Shown here in pieces: positions 1-13,659 of a stretch of DNA of 64,000 bases. The notes below the pieces were generated by a model, which ran no database searches, was not told the DNA's origin, and worked only from the letters and a program-made list of their open reading frames with translations. The DNA is from Melanocharis versteri (taxonomy: Eukaryota > Chordata > Aves > Passeriformes > Melanocharitidae), in assembly GCA_013397845.1 (NCBI GenBank), contig VZTG01000087.1, forward strand, positions 682,905 through 746,904, read 5' to 3'. How positions within the stretch are numbered: the stretch's first letter is position 1; each line of letters begins with the position of its first letter. Position numbers and translations under genes: made by a program.

Positions 1-606
1 GTGCCCACTTCCATCTCCTCTGTATAAGCTGAGAGCCAAGAAAAGCCCTTTCCTCCCAGGAGCATTGTAAAGATAAATTAATGTTTGTGAAGCACTTGGG
101 TTCTATAGTGATGAGCACTCAGATACTACCGTGATTAAAAAAATAAAAAAGACTATGAGGAAATCAATAATCCTATCTCCAGAGCAGGACTTACACAGTG
201 TGTTGACAATAAGGCCCAGAGCCACGCATCGAACAAACATGGGAAAACAAAGTGTAATCTGGCTGCTCATTAAGTGAACACCATCCTTCAAGCACCTGAC
301 AGAAGTAGGCGAACAATGAGAAAAAACATGGTCTGTGAAAACATAAGAAAAGGCACCAGCCAACTTGTTTAATTCTGCCACTTTAAACAGCAGAGGACTT
401 GGTTCTGCGATGGTTCCTTAGGTTTCCATCCTACCCTCCTTCTATTACTCAAGGAAGCCTTAATTAGACACCAAGTGGTAAAGCAAAATTTTTATTTTCA
501 GATTAGCAAGAAATATAGAGAAGTCCAGAAATGCACCTGAGGTCAACCTCAGAGGGAAAGGGAGAGTTTGGCTGATTTCGGCCTTAAATTTTCACAGCAG
601 GACAGC
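1..606. other. Non-coding stretch, no gene seen
   Basis: Ordinary AT-rich sequence. Around positions 75-155 there is a motif resembling the 3' tails of old L2/MIR-like retroposons (TTTGTGAAGCACTTGG followed by A-rich sequence). The match is too short to name. Confidence 0.5.
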
Positions 607-1151
607 TATCCTGGTTTTGGATGGAATAAAGTTAATTTTCTTCCTAGTAGCTGGTACAGTGCTGTTTTGGATTTAGCACAAGAATCCTGTTGATAACACA
701 CCAATGTTTCAGTGGTTGCTAGCTAGTGTCTTACCCTAAGTCGGGGACTTTTCTGTTTCCTGTGCTCTGCCAGTGAGGAGCTTCACAAGAAGCTGGGAGG
801 GAGCACGGCCAGGACAGCTGACCTGGCCACACAAAGCAACATTCCATGCCATAGAACACCTTGTCCAATATATAAACTGCAGGGAGTTGGTCAGAAGCCA
901 CCAGTTGCTGGTCAGGAACAGGCATCGGTCAGCGGGTGATGAGCAACTCTACTGTGCACCACTTTTTTCTGTCAGGGGTTATTCCTCTCTCTCCTCCTCA
1001 TTACAATTATTATTATAATTAGCAGTATTAGTATTGTTATTTTACTTTGTTTCAATAGTGAAACTGCTCTTATCTCTTCCCACTGGGGTTGGGGCAGAGG
1101 GAGTGAGCAGCTGCGTGGTACTTAGTTGCCAGGTGGGATTAAACCACAACA
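607..1151 (+). mobile_element. Solo LTR, avian ERVL-type endogenous retrovirus (TguLTR5-like)
   Basis: The 545-bp element begins TATCCTGGTTTTGGATGG and ends GGATTAAACCACAACA, matching the ends of the neoavian LTR family except for one G-to-A change in the terminal TG. A TATATAAA promoter box is at 869-876, which sets the orientation as plus. A (TTA)-rich tract typical of the family's 3' half lies at about 1003-1045. The block GCTGGGAGGGAGCACGGCC-AGGACAGCTGACC just upstream of the TATA box is also characteristic. No internal retroviral genes flank it, so it is a solo LTR from recombination. ACAGC occurs at 602-606 and at 1149-1153, but the second copy overlaps the LTR end, so a target-site duplication is doubtful. 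Confidence 0.85.
1002..1045. repeat. (TTA)-rich microsatellite inside the LTR
   Basis: A degenerate run of ATT/TTA units. It occupies the same place as the expanded trinucleotide tract found in related avian LTR copies, so it is part of the element rather than an independent repeat. Confidence 0.6.
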
Positions 1152-4100
1152 GCAGTTCATGCTCCAGTCAGATCCTTGACTGAAAGACCAGGCTTGAGCA
1201 TACAAAAGCTGTAATGACAATGCTTTCTGCATCCTGATTTAGGCAAAAAGAGAAAAGTGTTCAAACATTAATACTGACATTCTAGGAACAGTCATAAGAG
1301 AATGAACAGCTGAGCACCCATAGTTGTTTTCTTTCTGTGGAAAACCATCCTCACAGCAGTCTAAAGTGGCATTTCCAGACAAAACTGGGGCCGTAAATCC
1401 AGTGCTCAATTCCAGTGGACCCAAAATTTAGTGCTGTGACTCTTGCCTAAACTGAGTGGACAAACCTGGAAAGTCTTGCTCCCCAGAAAAGGTTGTCCAG
1501 ATTTTGCTGGACTGCTATTGCTTCAGCCAGAGTTATTTTTTATATCATGAATAAAATTAAGGGGATAAAACAAAACAAAAAAGAAAGGATACTTCTTTTC
1601 CTGGGGTTAAAGAGCAAGTACTCTCAATAGGGCTAAAGTAGAGCAAGTCTGTACATGCCATGAGATAGCTATTCACCAAGGAGAACAGCAAATTAGGAGA
1701 GTGCCAACAGCCACCGCACATTGGATTAATGACAAGAAACAACATCTTTATGTAATAAGATCCAGTGTGTCTAGCACTGTAAACTGCAAGGAAAAATTGA
1801 AACATGTACAAAAAAGCTGAAACACTTCCAATTTTTCTTGCGTTTTTTTAAGCCTTGTGCACACTGAGACACCTCTTCCTGCCAAGGCAAAGAATAGAGA
1901 GGATCTGGGGGGTGAAGGCAGAGAAAAAGCAACAGCAGAAAGAACTGAGGAGCTGGAGAAAGTTCCTCTTGCCCCTACACCTGAGGAGCAGCCGCACGTT
2001 CACACACACAGCTCCACTGACAGCCTCATCACCTCCTAGAAACCAGCACCAGGGAACAAAGCCCGACTGCCAGCACTCAAAACGCCAGTCTCATCCCTGA
2101 TGAGAACACCCCATGAGGACAGGATGCCATTACTGATGAGCACAGAGCTGGTGCACTCTGGCTGATAGCAGTCCAGGAGAGCAGGACAACAATCAAACGA
2201 TACCTGTTCATTACACATAATGGGATAATGGCAGATAGCTCACACACACACACCCCCAATTCAGATTCCCCTCATGTCCCTCTCCCCAGGAGACAGGGAG
2301 CCCATGGGAAGGTAGGGATACCGTTTATGCTGGTAAATCAGGCTCCCATTCTAGTCATTGGTGGGGTACTGGCATCTCTGTGGGCCTCCACCTCAACATC
2401 TCACCCCGAGTAAAAAGCCTGTCTGAAACTGAGAAATCAAATCCCAGACAAATAAACCCACTCCTAGGGGATCAGGCTCTCTGAAGTGACTTGGGTTTAC
2501 CAGCACAGTGCTCACCTGAGCTCAAGAGCCACTGCAATGCCAAGGAGCTTCAGACACACACTATCAAGCCTGCAGATGCTCCACAATGAGGTTGCAGCTG
2601 ATCACAGCCCCTTTGCTATCCAAGCAGCTCTTGTTAGCAGTTCTCCTGGGGGTGCTCACGCAGAACAGGTCTGCACAGGCTGGAGACATTTAGGGCTCTC
2701 TGCCTCTCAAGTGAGCTGGCTTATCACACAGGTCAACTCTGCTGAAGGTGGATAGAAAACCATCTTGCAGAGCAGCAGCATCATCAGCCCTCCTGCCAGT
2801 TTCCCATTCTTCTGGCCAGTTCCCTGTCACACCACTTAGGAAATATGGGTCTGTCCCCAAGCCCCAAACAGCTTTAACCCATGCTTATTCCAGGTTGCTT
2901 TATTTTCTGCTCTCATTGTCAAACCCTCTCTCCATTTGACATAGAACATTTTCCTGTCCCTCAGCTTCCACCCAAACTGCCCTTGTGCACCAGGACCTGG
3001 AGGAGAAGGAGATGCATGGGAAGAGCCAGTGCAGGAGCAAAAGGCTTACTACTGCAACATCTCTGAGCATCACCTGCCACACTGGGGAAAGTTTCTGAGC
3101 CCCATAAATTCCCTCCTTGCATGAACATAGAGCAGAGGTTTTCAAGACTGTTTTTCCTATGCCACCAAAGGTCAGAGCTGACTTAAGTTACATAGGGAGC
3201 CTGGAGGGGCCAGTTCCCTACCCAGGGAACACCAGATGTCCAGCTGCCCCAGGGTACTACAGCTGCACTTTGTATACTTTGAATCCCTTTCCAGTACCCA
3301 CCAAGCAGTGCTTCCTCACCACTGCTCCAAGGGAAAGCAGAAATGTCAACTGAGGTTGCAATGCATCAGTGAGGGGTGGGAAAAAATAGCATCAGGTAAA
3401 GGAGAAGTGTAAGAGACAAAGGAGAAAGCACCCTGGGGAGGTGATGTGAAGAGATTAGAGAGATAGAAGCAGACATACTTAATAAGGTAAGAGTTATCAA
3501 GGTGATAAAACATTAGATAGGGACCAAGGTGCCTAAAACATAAAACAGATGGAGAGAGCGGTTTGGGAAGAAGGCAAACGCATTTATATTCTACTACAGG
3601 AGACTTCAAGGTAATGTTGCACACACACCTGAGTGCTTTGCCTACAAACCTGCCTCTCTGAGGAGCACAGTATTCATCCTCCTCTTCTAATCAGGGCTCT
3701 CTCACAGTCTCATCTTGCCGTCTGCCCAGACAGGGATAACCCACAAGGGAGAGCTCAGCTAGATGATAAATAAATGAAATAAATAAAATCAGTGTCCCTG
3801 CCCCACCGCCCATCAGGCTGCGCCACCAGCTGGCAAGCAAACACCTCTCAAACTTCTTTGGCGTTGTATGATTGCTGAACAATCATATCCACCTTCTAAA
3901 CTCTAGCCCAGTGCTAGGCAGAACTTTTACAAATTATCATTTTCCTTAAGCAACCACTTAGGCAAATTAGGCACTTTATCCAATTTAAATTAATCCCTCC
4001 CTTCAACATCTGTCCTCCCCTCAACCTAAATTCCCTTTAAAACTGCTAACATCAGCTGTATCCAAACATTTTTTCATTTTCCCTTTTGACTTATCTAGGT

Positions 4101-7100
4101 GTACAGGATGCTTCTACTAAGAAGGGGGAGTGGGTTCACTAATGATCCACCCCTCCAAAGCCTTGATCACCTTTGTCTCCATTAGCATTAGCCTGGGTTA
4201 CTCTCAGTATAACATCCATGAACAAGGACCAGCTCCTGGGGCTTGAAAGCAGACTTTACCAAGGCAGAGATCATTTACTCATCATTCTCATTAAGAAGTT
4301 AAATAACACTCCTGCCTGACCCTAAGCCCTTTACAAAGCTGTTTCTTGGATGCCCATCAAAGCTTGTGTTCATTCATCCCATTGCCTTCCTTCCAGAATA
4401 CTTCATTCTTTTAGTATCTTATTAGGTGTAGTCCTGAATAGTAAGCATGACTTTAGAAAACAGCTTAATAGGTCTTAAAACCTCAAATTAGGTTGAGTCT
4501 AAAGAAGGAGGCTTGGGAACAGCACCCAACAGCTAAATAACAGCTAAATGCGTTATAAAAGAAATGTTGGGTTAGGAGAGTAGGGGGACAATTTCATATA
4601 AAATAACACAAGTTACTTTGAATATGACTTTAAAGAAAAGTCATAAACGAGTGATTCTCTTACACAAACACCCATCCAACAGCAAAAGAAAACCAGTTCC
4701 ATTTAAGTCACCTGCATCTCCTGCTGCCAGATTCTGGTGTTATGACTAAATCATAACTCCAAGCTGTGGGAGCTTGGGCTGTTGTGAGAGTACAGAAAGC
4801 ACTGCAGATCTGGTGTAAAGCCACAGATGGGAAATGCAATGGTAGTGCAACAGGTCTGCACCTTTGTGCAGTGGAACAAAAACTTCTGCCCAGCCAGTGC
4901 TTTCCTTCAGCAGCCTCAGGCTGCTGAATTGTTTGTGTACTTGACTGCTGTGCTACAGATTTGTCCTCAAATGAGCTCCAAGACTTGGCTGAGCCTCCAA
5001 CAAGTAAATAAGTTGGTCTAGATCTTTCTTTATAATCATGGACTGTAACTATCACAGCCTAGAAGGAAACGGTCACTGTAATTAAATGTTTAGACCAAAG
5101 GCTCATATACACAAGAAATAGAGAGATATGGCAAATGGAGCAAACCTTGAAGTAGAATTCAATGTAGAGGTTAATGTGTCCCACCAAGGCCTCCCTACTT
5201 GGAGGGCATTCCAGCCTCTCAAAGCAAGCAGTTAACCTCTACGTTGCATCTATTTTCCCAACAGAGGAGAGTCAGAGCCCATATTTACTTCCCTCTTGGG
5301 GGGGAGCTCTTACTCCTGATCTGCTTTCAGCAGGAGAGATGGAGTGTGGGACACCACAGGGCCTGGACAGGGACACTTGCCCAGCCTGCTCCCTCAGTGC
5401 TCTAGGCAGCAGGTAAAAACATGGGGTCTGAGTTTGTGGTCTCCAACTCCACACACTTACTGATCATGAGCAAGAAGTCCCCACCAAGAGGTGTTGAGTA
5501 GAGCAGATCCTGTTTCTCCAGAGCTGGAGGTCCCATGTTCCCCTAAATGGGAACACCCATCAAAAGGACAAGTGTCTTGAAAGAGAGGGGAAGGGGCAAA
5601 GGCAGATGGTAATAAGAATTAAGCAGAAAGGATGCTTAAAAACAAAACAAAAAACCCCCACAATTGACCTAAGAGTTTACAGACTCTCAGCCTACACAAG
5701 TCAGGGAGCAGTCAGTAATATAACAAAACCAACTAAAAATGAGCATCTCAAGTTGGACCAAACATCTGTCCAGACTGGGCAACAACACAGCCGCCCAGAG
5801 AAGTGTGTAAAAATGGGATGAGCAGACAATACTTCCCTTAGGCACTCTTCCAGCTGCCAACCACTCTCAGCTCAAGGACTTCCTGAGCTAAATCAGGTTT
5901 CTATATTTTTCACTCCTCCTTCATGGATTCCTCCTAATGAGGGAGGAATGAGAACAGCCAAAGAGAGTAACAACATTTGAGGAGCACTAAGGTGATGCTC
6001 AATATCAATCTTGATGCAGGATTGTAGGGACACAGCATCAACATGCAGGCTTCCCATGCGTAATCTACTCAGATGTGAACTGCCATACTGCTCTTGCAAA
6101 TTCAGATACATGTTTCACATCTTTGGAAGAAATCCGATTAAATGCTGCTGTCTTGTACTGTGGCTGTTTTATCAATAGCCTTAGCCACATATTTCAGTAG
6201 TTAGGAACCATTACAGAAATGATGGGGGAAAAACCCAAAAGGTTGTCTGGACATTTTCTCTCTGTGAATACCAAAGGGTGGAAAAAAACCAGCTCAGGTG
6301 TATTGGAAGCCATCAATCCTAGGAAGGGATGCTAGTTCATTATGAAAGCCTGTTATTTTGTCGTCTGAGATAACATTTACTTTTTGTTCACTCCTTCACA
6401 TTTATTAACTCCTGCTAGTATAGACCTGTAGCACATCCTGCCTTTAAATACAGTAGCATTTGTCTGTGTCCTGTGATATTTTCTGACACCAGACAGAGGG
6501 CAATCAAGAAAACCTGGAGACCACTCCCAGGCTCACTTGCTTCATGAACCATGTCAAATGTACTTCATACCCTTCTTTCCATTATTGCCCCACTCAAAAA
6601 AAAACCCCAAACCCAAAAACTAACATGGACTTGCTAACCTGTCACCTGCAGACATCAATTGGATCAGCAGCAGGAACAGACAACTCCATCATCTTAGAAA
6701 AGATCAGGCACAGTTCACAGGGACAGGGAGGCAGCAAACAGTGAGCAGGACACATCATGCACAGGAAGGTTACAAAAGAAAGACACAGTACCTGCCACCC
6801 CTAAATGAGGTCTCCAGAGCTGAAACAGTCAGTATTAAGTCTGGACTCTTTTCTATATTTAAAAACAGCATCTGCTACAGGTGTTGAGATTTTTTTTTTT
6901 AAATATAACCAAAGCCTGATCTAAATTACTAAGTGAATTTAACACTGGATTTGCGGGGCATGGGGAGGAAACAATGTAGTTATTTATTGTATTTTTTAAC
7001 TTAGTGGACATGGATTTCTCTCCCTTCTAGATTCAGCTCCCAAACTAGTTCATGGTGATTACACACATCCAGTCTACAGGCAACAGCTCTCTCTGCTCAT

Positions 7101-7739
7101 ATGGAGGGAAGGGAAGCAGGAAAAGCAAAGGGTGATGGCATTTCATAATGGTATTTGCATACGGGCAGAATGCAGGACACAGTGGTCCAAAACCTCATGA
7201 GCTGAGACAGTTGAGCTTTCTGATTTCTCTTGGGCTCTACCATTGCTTGGATCCTCAGACACTCAGTGACATTCGTTACACTTCAAGAGTTTTGCCTTTG
7301 TCAGCCAACATGGGATAAAGTCAGAAATCCTTGTGGATACTTTTACAACCAGATTCTGTTCCTGCATCACCTCAGTAGAGCTCAAGGCTTCACTGAAATT
7401 ACACAGGTCAAGTCATCCCACTCCCAAGAGCAGATGTCAAAAGGACCAGGCACCAAGTGGAGGAAGAAAAGGCCTTTAGAGGTGACTTGAGAGGGTCGAG
7501 GAAGACACATTTGCGTCTAAAGCGGACAGAGCTACACCCTACCCCAGCAGCAGGAGAGGGGAGCAAGACCCAGCTAGACTGAAGTTGGCTACTGTGTGAC
7601 AGGTGCTGTTTGGGAAACAGGGGAAAGAGGAAGAATGTGAGGAAATAAAAAGCAGAAGCAAACTAAAGCTTCAGAGGTTGAAGAAACCTGTCCTTGTGTC
7701 CAGCATAACTACACATCTCACCTCTGGAGAAAGTAAGAT
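1152..7739. other. CACNA1I: Intronic non-coding sequence, no exon seen
   Basis: No sustained coding frame and no recognisable protein. There is a short (CA)n run near 2241-2256. The stretch 3900-4200 and the poly-T/AT-rich block 6840-7040 look smoother and more AT-rich than their surroundings and could hold conserved non-coding elements. I recognised no transposable element here. Confidence 0.5.
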
Positions 7740-7852
7740 CCTAGAATGACTTGAGATGGAAGGGACCTTAAAGATCATCTGGTTCCAATCACCCTTCCTC
7801 CCTCACCCCCAAAAATGCCCCCCACTAGATCAGGTTGCCCAGGGCCCCAGAG
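7740..7852 (-). mobile_element. CR1 LINE 3' end fragment
   Basis: The plus strand reads TAGAATGACTTGAGATGG, then AAGGGACCTTAAAGATCATC, then a C-rich spacer and CACTAGATCAGGTTGCCCAG. These are the reverse complement of the last 100 or so bases of avian CR1, in family order. The element is a 5'-truncated minus-strand copy of about 113 bp, as most avian CR1 insertions are. Confidence 0.85.
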
Positions 7853-8328
7853 ATAAGAGGAGAAATATAAAGAAGAGAGCAAAATGTTGTCAGAATTATT
7901 TTTTTTATTTCTTTTTACCAGCCAAATTTTTCTTGTCCCTCCTACCCAGAATCTCACCACCTCTGAGAAGATAGTTTGATGGAGCATCTTAAATATTTCA
8001 TGCAGCCTTCAGACTTGCAGCCCTTCACTCCCCATCTGCTTCAGCCTGGCCCTGCTGGCTTCTCAGCAGGCCCATGGCAGACTGCCTAGGCAAGGGCTCC
8101 TTTGACCCTCCTTTCTCTCTATCCACCTCTCTGTCCTCTTTTGCCCTATTAGGATTTTTCCTTCTCTCCACTCTGCCTCCAGAGAAATCAAGTCCCAAAC
8201 TGAATTTCTTCCTCCCTTTTTTCACACTTCTCCCTCACAATTCCCTTTTCATCAGCTTTCAGCCTCTTCATTTCCCCTTCTATTAATTTTCAGTTTTATT
8301 TTCATTAACGAGATATTGCCTTAGGTCA

Positions 8329-8373
8329 GGATTAATAATCCAAACTTCAGACACCGTTAATCCATCAGTAATC
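8329..8373. promoter_or_regulatory. Cluster of K50 homeodomain (OTX/CRX/PITX-type) motifs
   Basis: GGATTA at 8329-8334 and TAATCC at 8336-8341 form an inverted pair one base apart. A third TAATCC is at 8358-8363 and a TAATC follows near 8369. Such clustered, oriented cores are typical of neural or photoreceptor enhancers. Function is inferred from motifs only. Confidence 0.3.
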
Positions 8374-11300
8374 AAGGGTGGGCACGAGAAGCCTGGCAGC
8401 TCACTCAGAAGGACACAGACCCACTGGCAAAGCTGCACAGGGGCCTGGGGACCCCCACAGAGTGAAGGTGAGGACAGAGATCAAAGGAGAGAGCAGCCTG
8501 GGGCAAGAGGGCAGCAGGGCTCACCAAAGAGGGCTCCCCTGGGGTACATCACTTGTAACAAGATTCCAGTCCAGTTTTCCCAAGCAAAGGATGTTTGCAC
8601 TCAACCCTGACAGCAAAGGGCTTCTTTTCACTGAAAGTACCTCTGGCTAATACAGGAGTATTTTTGGCTGTCATGGAAGGGGAGCTGGCATGGGACAGGG
8701 AACCTCTCCATGGATAAGCAGCTGCTTATGAAAGCAAGGAGAGATCCAGCATGCTGTACTCTGAGGAACAGGATTGTTTCTTCACCTTTTGGAGCTTCTC
8801 CCTCCTAGAGCAGCGGTTTGGCTCACTCAGGAGCCTCTGCAACAGCTCCATCCCACTGAAGAGAATCCCATGTCAGCTGAACTGCTCAAGAGCTGTAGAA
8901 CGGTCACCCCCACGTAGAAGAACATCAGCAGCTTCTCCCAGAGCTAAGCATGTTCTTTCCTTAGACATTATTTCCCCCGTATTAAATGCTGAACTGTCTC
9001 CCCATCAAACAAGGGGAGTGAAAGGAGAAAGTGATTTTGCAGATGGAGGGTGATTGTAAGCACAGACAAGTGAGGGCCATTCTGGCTGCACAGGGACTCC
9101 TGTGTCACAGCAAGTCTTAGAGAGAAAAAGACCATGACAGGTAGTGGGGCAAGACATTGGGCCACAATCAGAGGACTGGAGTGAGCAAGTTGTGGAGGGG
9201 CAAGGGGTGAAGACAGTGAGATTTGATAGGGCTGGTCCCCAGTACCCTGCAATGGAATAGTGTGGCTTACCCAGCTGAGGGGCCAAGGCAGGGATGGCAA
9301 AGGCACCAGCAGGTAGGAGGTCTAGAGACAGTCTGATCACAAGGCAGTGTGAAGTGGACAATAGTGAGAAAAGTTTATGGAAGAGACACAGAGCTAAGCA
9401 AGATGAACAGGGTTAAAGTGGCATCCTGTGTCTTTTCCTTGCCACTAATCTTTCTAGGTCATGTTACCTGTAATATTTTGTAGTCAAGGATCTTTTGACA
9501 TTTCTACTACAGGACTATTAACGTACTCAGAAACAACCGAAGAGGAAGCTAATTAACACCAGACCACCACAAACCAAATTCTGTTCCTGTTTACCTTAGT
9601 GGAAGTACTGCCTTTGGTTCTGCTGCCTTCAGTCCTGCACCCACACTCTCGGCTTCCCAGAAAGTTCCCTTCTCTCCCCTCTGCTTTGTTGTTCATGCAG
9701 AAGCTCTGGCAGGTGTTCTCCCAGGCTCCCACAACATGGGAAAGGAACGTATTAGCCTGGGGCAGCAGGTACTGGGGAAGCTGTTTCACCCAACCCGTGT
9801 GGGGGAGTGAGCTGTGGAGAGACCTGGGTGGCAAAGGGTGCAGCAGCCAAGGAGAGCACACTACAGCAGGAGATAGAGAGCCTTTGCTCTGCATTGTTTT
9901 TAATCCCCTCACCATTCTGCTTTGCCTGAATGGAATTAGAGAAGCAACAAGGGAGCTTTGCTGCCAGGCACACCATGGCAACACATCAGCTTTAAAGACA
10001 TACCAGCTCCTAGGAGCACTAACACACTGCTTCCTCTCATCCCCCAGGTCCCCTTTCCCGTGCTGTCTGCACGCTCCAGGCTGCCTGGCCATCCCAGGAG
10101 GTCCTCCCTAGCAGTTCTCCCTACAGCTACACAGAGAACCAATGAAGGACCCGGACTGGGAACCTTCACAATGCTTGGACTGCTGCCTCTTCTCAGGGGC
10201 CTTCCTCCGCTTTCCCTCCAGCAAGGCCTGCTGCAGGAGCATCCCCATGGAGCAGCATCCCACCGATGCACAGGCAGCAGCTAGGCACCGGCTCCTCTGG
10301 GAGCTCAGCTCCCTGCCTGCCACCAGAGAAGGCAGATGATGTTCTGCTTTGTCTCCTCTTCCCACTGCGCCTTTGTGAAAGCAGAGAAATGACAACAGCT
10401 GCCTCCCTGGCTGGGGGATGGGGTGGGAGGTACGAGCATTTGGGGGAAAGGAGAATTAATCTTAACAAAGCACGAGCCAACTGAAGCCGAAACTCAAATT
10501 CAACTTGCCAGCTCAGATTTAATTTTTTTTCAGTAAATGCCTGGTTTGAGCAGAAGCATGAAATCAGCACAGACAAAAAGGCTGCTCTTTATGGTATATT
10601 CACCCTGACCAAAACAAGAAAAGTGGGCAAAGTCCTGCAAGAGAGAGCTTGTTCTCTCTTCTAAAATTTACACCCCACTTTGAGAAACCAGAGAGGCCCT
10701 GAACTGAGGTTAGCAAAGAGAACTCTGGAAGTCAGTGGAGTGGTGTGAGTTCATTAACCACAGCGCATACAACTCAAATGCTTGAGCACCTACCTGCACT
10801 AAACCCAGCATCTTTGGAGGCTCGACACGCCTTGCATGCAGCCAGCAGGCAGGGGCAGCCCTATGCCCACCTCTCCCAAAACAAGGCTCTCTCATCACCA
10901 GCCCACTTCCCGGGTGTGAACTCCAGTCCCTGTAGCATGCCACATTTTTTAACCAAATCACACTCTCATCTTCACTGGCTGCCTGGATATTTCATCTCAC
11001 AGGTAGGTGCCCAGAAAGAGTTGGGAGGACTTCGCTCCCACCATCAGCACAATTTCTTGCACTAGTGATTTACACTGGGATTTCAACACGCCTGAACGAC
11101 ATTTGAGAGATCACTGATTTTAACTCTCTGATGCCTTTCAGTCCTTACCCTCCCAATCTGTGACCTCCAGATGGCCCAACATACAGCAGCCCACTAGATT
11201 TCCACCACCATGACCTATTCTCTCAACTCCAGTCTCCCCTCTACCACCTGATCAGTAAAAACAAGTTTAAATCCTCACCTTCCCCTCAAAACCTTTTCAG

Positions 11301-13659
11301 TTCCCCCAGGATTTTACACACCAGTGAAAGGGGCCCCCCCTTCTCCCTGTATCCCTCTAGCATCACCCAGACAAATGCACAGGGGAAGGCACAGCAAATC
11401 TCTCCAAAGGATAATTGCAGAGGAATTCACCAGTAGGCCAAATACTTACCCAAGACTCATCAATGCAAATGTTTTCTAATCCTCCTGCATCGTTCAGGGA
11501 TGGCAAAGGAGTGGTGAGTACACCTCTGATTTATATAGATGCATATGAATTAGAGTAATAAAGAACTCACTTAGATGATTCATTATGTTGCAATTGTATC
11601 GCTTAGTCAAATATCTTTATTGTGTATGTGTAGCAATATAGGAGTTAATAGTATAAAAGCAATACGTACATTGCAGTAACAGTTCCTATACTTTCTTCTG
11701 GCCAACTCTCAGTGCATTTTGGTGGTCTGACTGCTGCTTGTCCACATTTCAGAGAACCACCCTGGCTCCATGAGGTCCATGAGGCCTTCCCACAATTTCC
11801 AAGCACGAGCTTGTAGCTATGTGCCTGAGGGCACCAGGCAGAAGCAGCACACTTGGTGGGGAAAGAGTGCAGATATAAGCCTATAAATAAAAACTTACTT
11901 GGGGGAAGCTGCAGTGTCTCAGAAGAGGTCATTCAGAGGGATTAAATAATCCCTGGTGTAACTATTAAACCCAGCAACTAAAGACTTGGCATCAGATCCT
12001 CCACTGGGAATGTCTTTGTGTTCCTGAAAAGCTACCTGAGACCTGTGAAAACATTAATCATCAGAAAAGAATAATCCTGAGTCCAGTGGGGAGACGTGTC
12101 ACAGCAATGGATGAGGAAATCCTTCATGCATGCAAACAGGAATGGGAAATGCCATAGGTACAAGACAAAGTCTCAAGTGCATGGCACTAATCATCTTAAT
12201 CGCGCTCAAGAAGTACCCACAGAAGTCAAGTGACTGGGGAAGGAAATAATTACTTTTGTGCTCTCCCGCTAGAGCTGTCTAACCTGTTACCTTTGCTTCC
12301 ACTGATGGGATCACTGACACCCTCGGTCCCGTGGGAGACATTCCAGGTCGTTCACCCACCCATCCCCTTGCTTCCATGCAGGAGGCATGCCTCCATGTCT
12401 GTATTTCCAGTGATACCCAGCACCTTCCTGCTCTCCCAGCTTTGTGCCCTCAGTGACAGCTTCCCCCAGGGCTGTGCTCCTCAGTCCCTAGGAAGCTCTG
12501 CCCAGAAATGCCTCGACAGCAGTGTGCCTGTGCTCACACATACCAGCAGTGAGGACACTGACTGCTACCGCAGCCAAATAATTCTTGGGCATTTTTACTG
12601 CCCAGAAACTCAGGAGTGTATCTCCCAGGTTGTGCACAAGAGGGGTGTGCCAAATGCCACAGGCAATCTTTTGAAATGTGAAGCTGGAAGGCTCTTCTGT
12701 CCTAACATGACAAAACAGGGACTGCTGGTACATTTAACTACTCTGTAAGAGACACCTGGTATTTATCCCCACTGCATCTGTCTCAGTAAAGGGGCGATGT
12801 TGGCACAGGCATTACCTTCAGGGGCTTGCAGCAGTTTCTCTGCTCAACTTCCTCTCTTCCCCTGCCTCTGATATTGCAGGGGAAACAACAGAGGGGCCTG
12901 CCCCAAGTACAGTGCTCAGTCTGAGAACAGGAAAGAAAATGCAGGGACAACTCACCACAGCACAAGGACAAGGGGACACAAAGCCACATTCAGACAGAGC
13001 AGAGAGGAAGGAGTCAGAACAGAAACACAGATCTGCAAACAGATCTGCAGACAGAGATTGTTGGCCAACACAGATGACAAATTCCCTTCTGCCTGTCCAT
13101 GAACCACAAACATGCAACGGTGGCCTGACAGATCTAAAGTGATTGCAGCCCTGGCATTTATGACTCCTCTCCAAGAGTCAAATTCAGCACCACACAACTC
13201 TGAAGTGCCACCTCACTTCAGGAACCTGGGTCACAAATATCAGGAGTTTCCTTAAGGTTTGAGTAACCTTGAAGCTGCCACCTGCCTCCTCCTCATAGAA
13301 GAAGGTCCAAGTACAGACTTAATGTCACTTCTGTATGTCCAGAGCATGCTGGAAAGTCCCATGGAGCAGGGTATCCTAAAGCAGACCTCCCCATCCCGTT
13401 TTCCCCCCTTGTAGCCCTCAGAGGATGTTCTGCAATGGGAAGGCCCCCTTCACCCAGGGAAGGGAGCACATCTTGCCTTGTGCAGTTTACAGATGATCTG
13501 GATTCATGTCTCACACCCAGACAGAGAATCCCTGATGTGACAGCTCAGAAAAATCAAATGAAGTGTCAACCCTCTTTCATTTTCCAGTAAAATAACCCCC
13601 ATATGGGAGAAAACACAGTTTCCCCAGACATCTGCCACACTTTCCAGAAAAATGCATTA

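Noticed and set aside
60..160. Resemblance to an old SINE/LINE 3' tail (TTTGTGAAGCACTTGG)
   Set aside because: The match is short and I cannot place the rest of an element around it.
9553..10111. Overlapping 179- and 170-codon frames on opposite strands
   Set aside because: Mutual overlap on both strands points to stop-poor composition, not two genes. Neither product resembles a protein family.
12230..12748. 172-codon plus-strand frame with several cysteines
   Set aside because: Cysteine spacing fits no known module and there is no exon boundary or conservation evidence.
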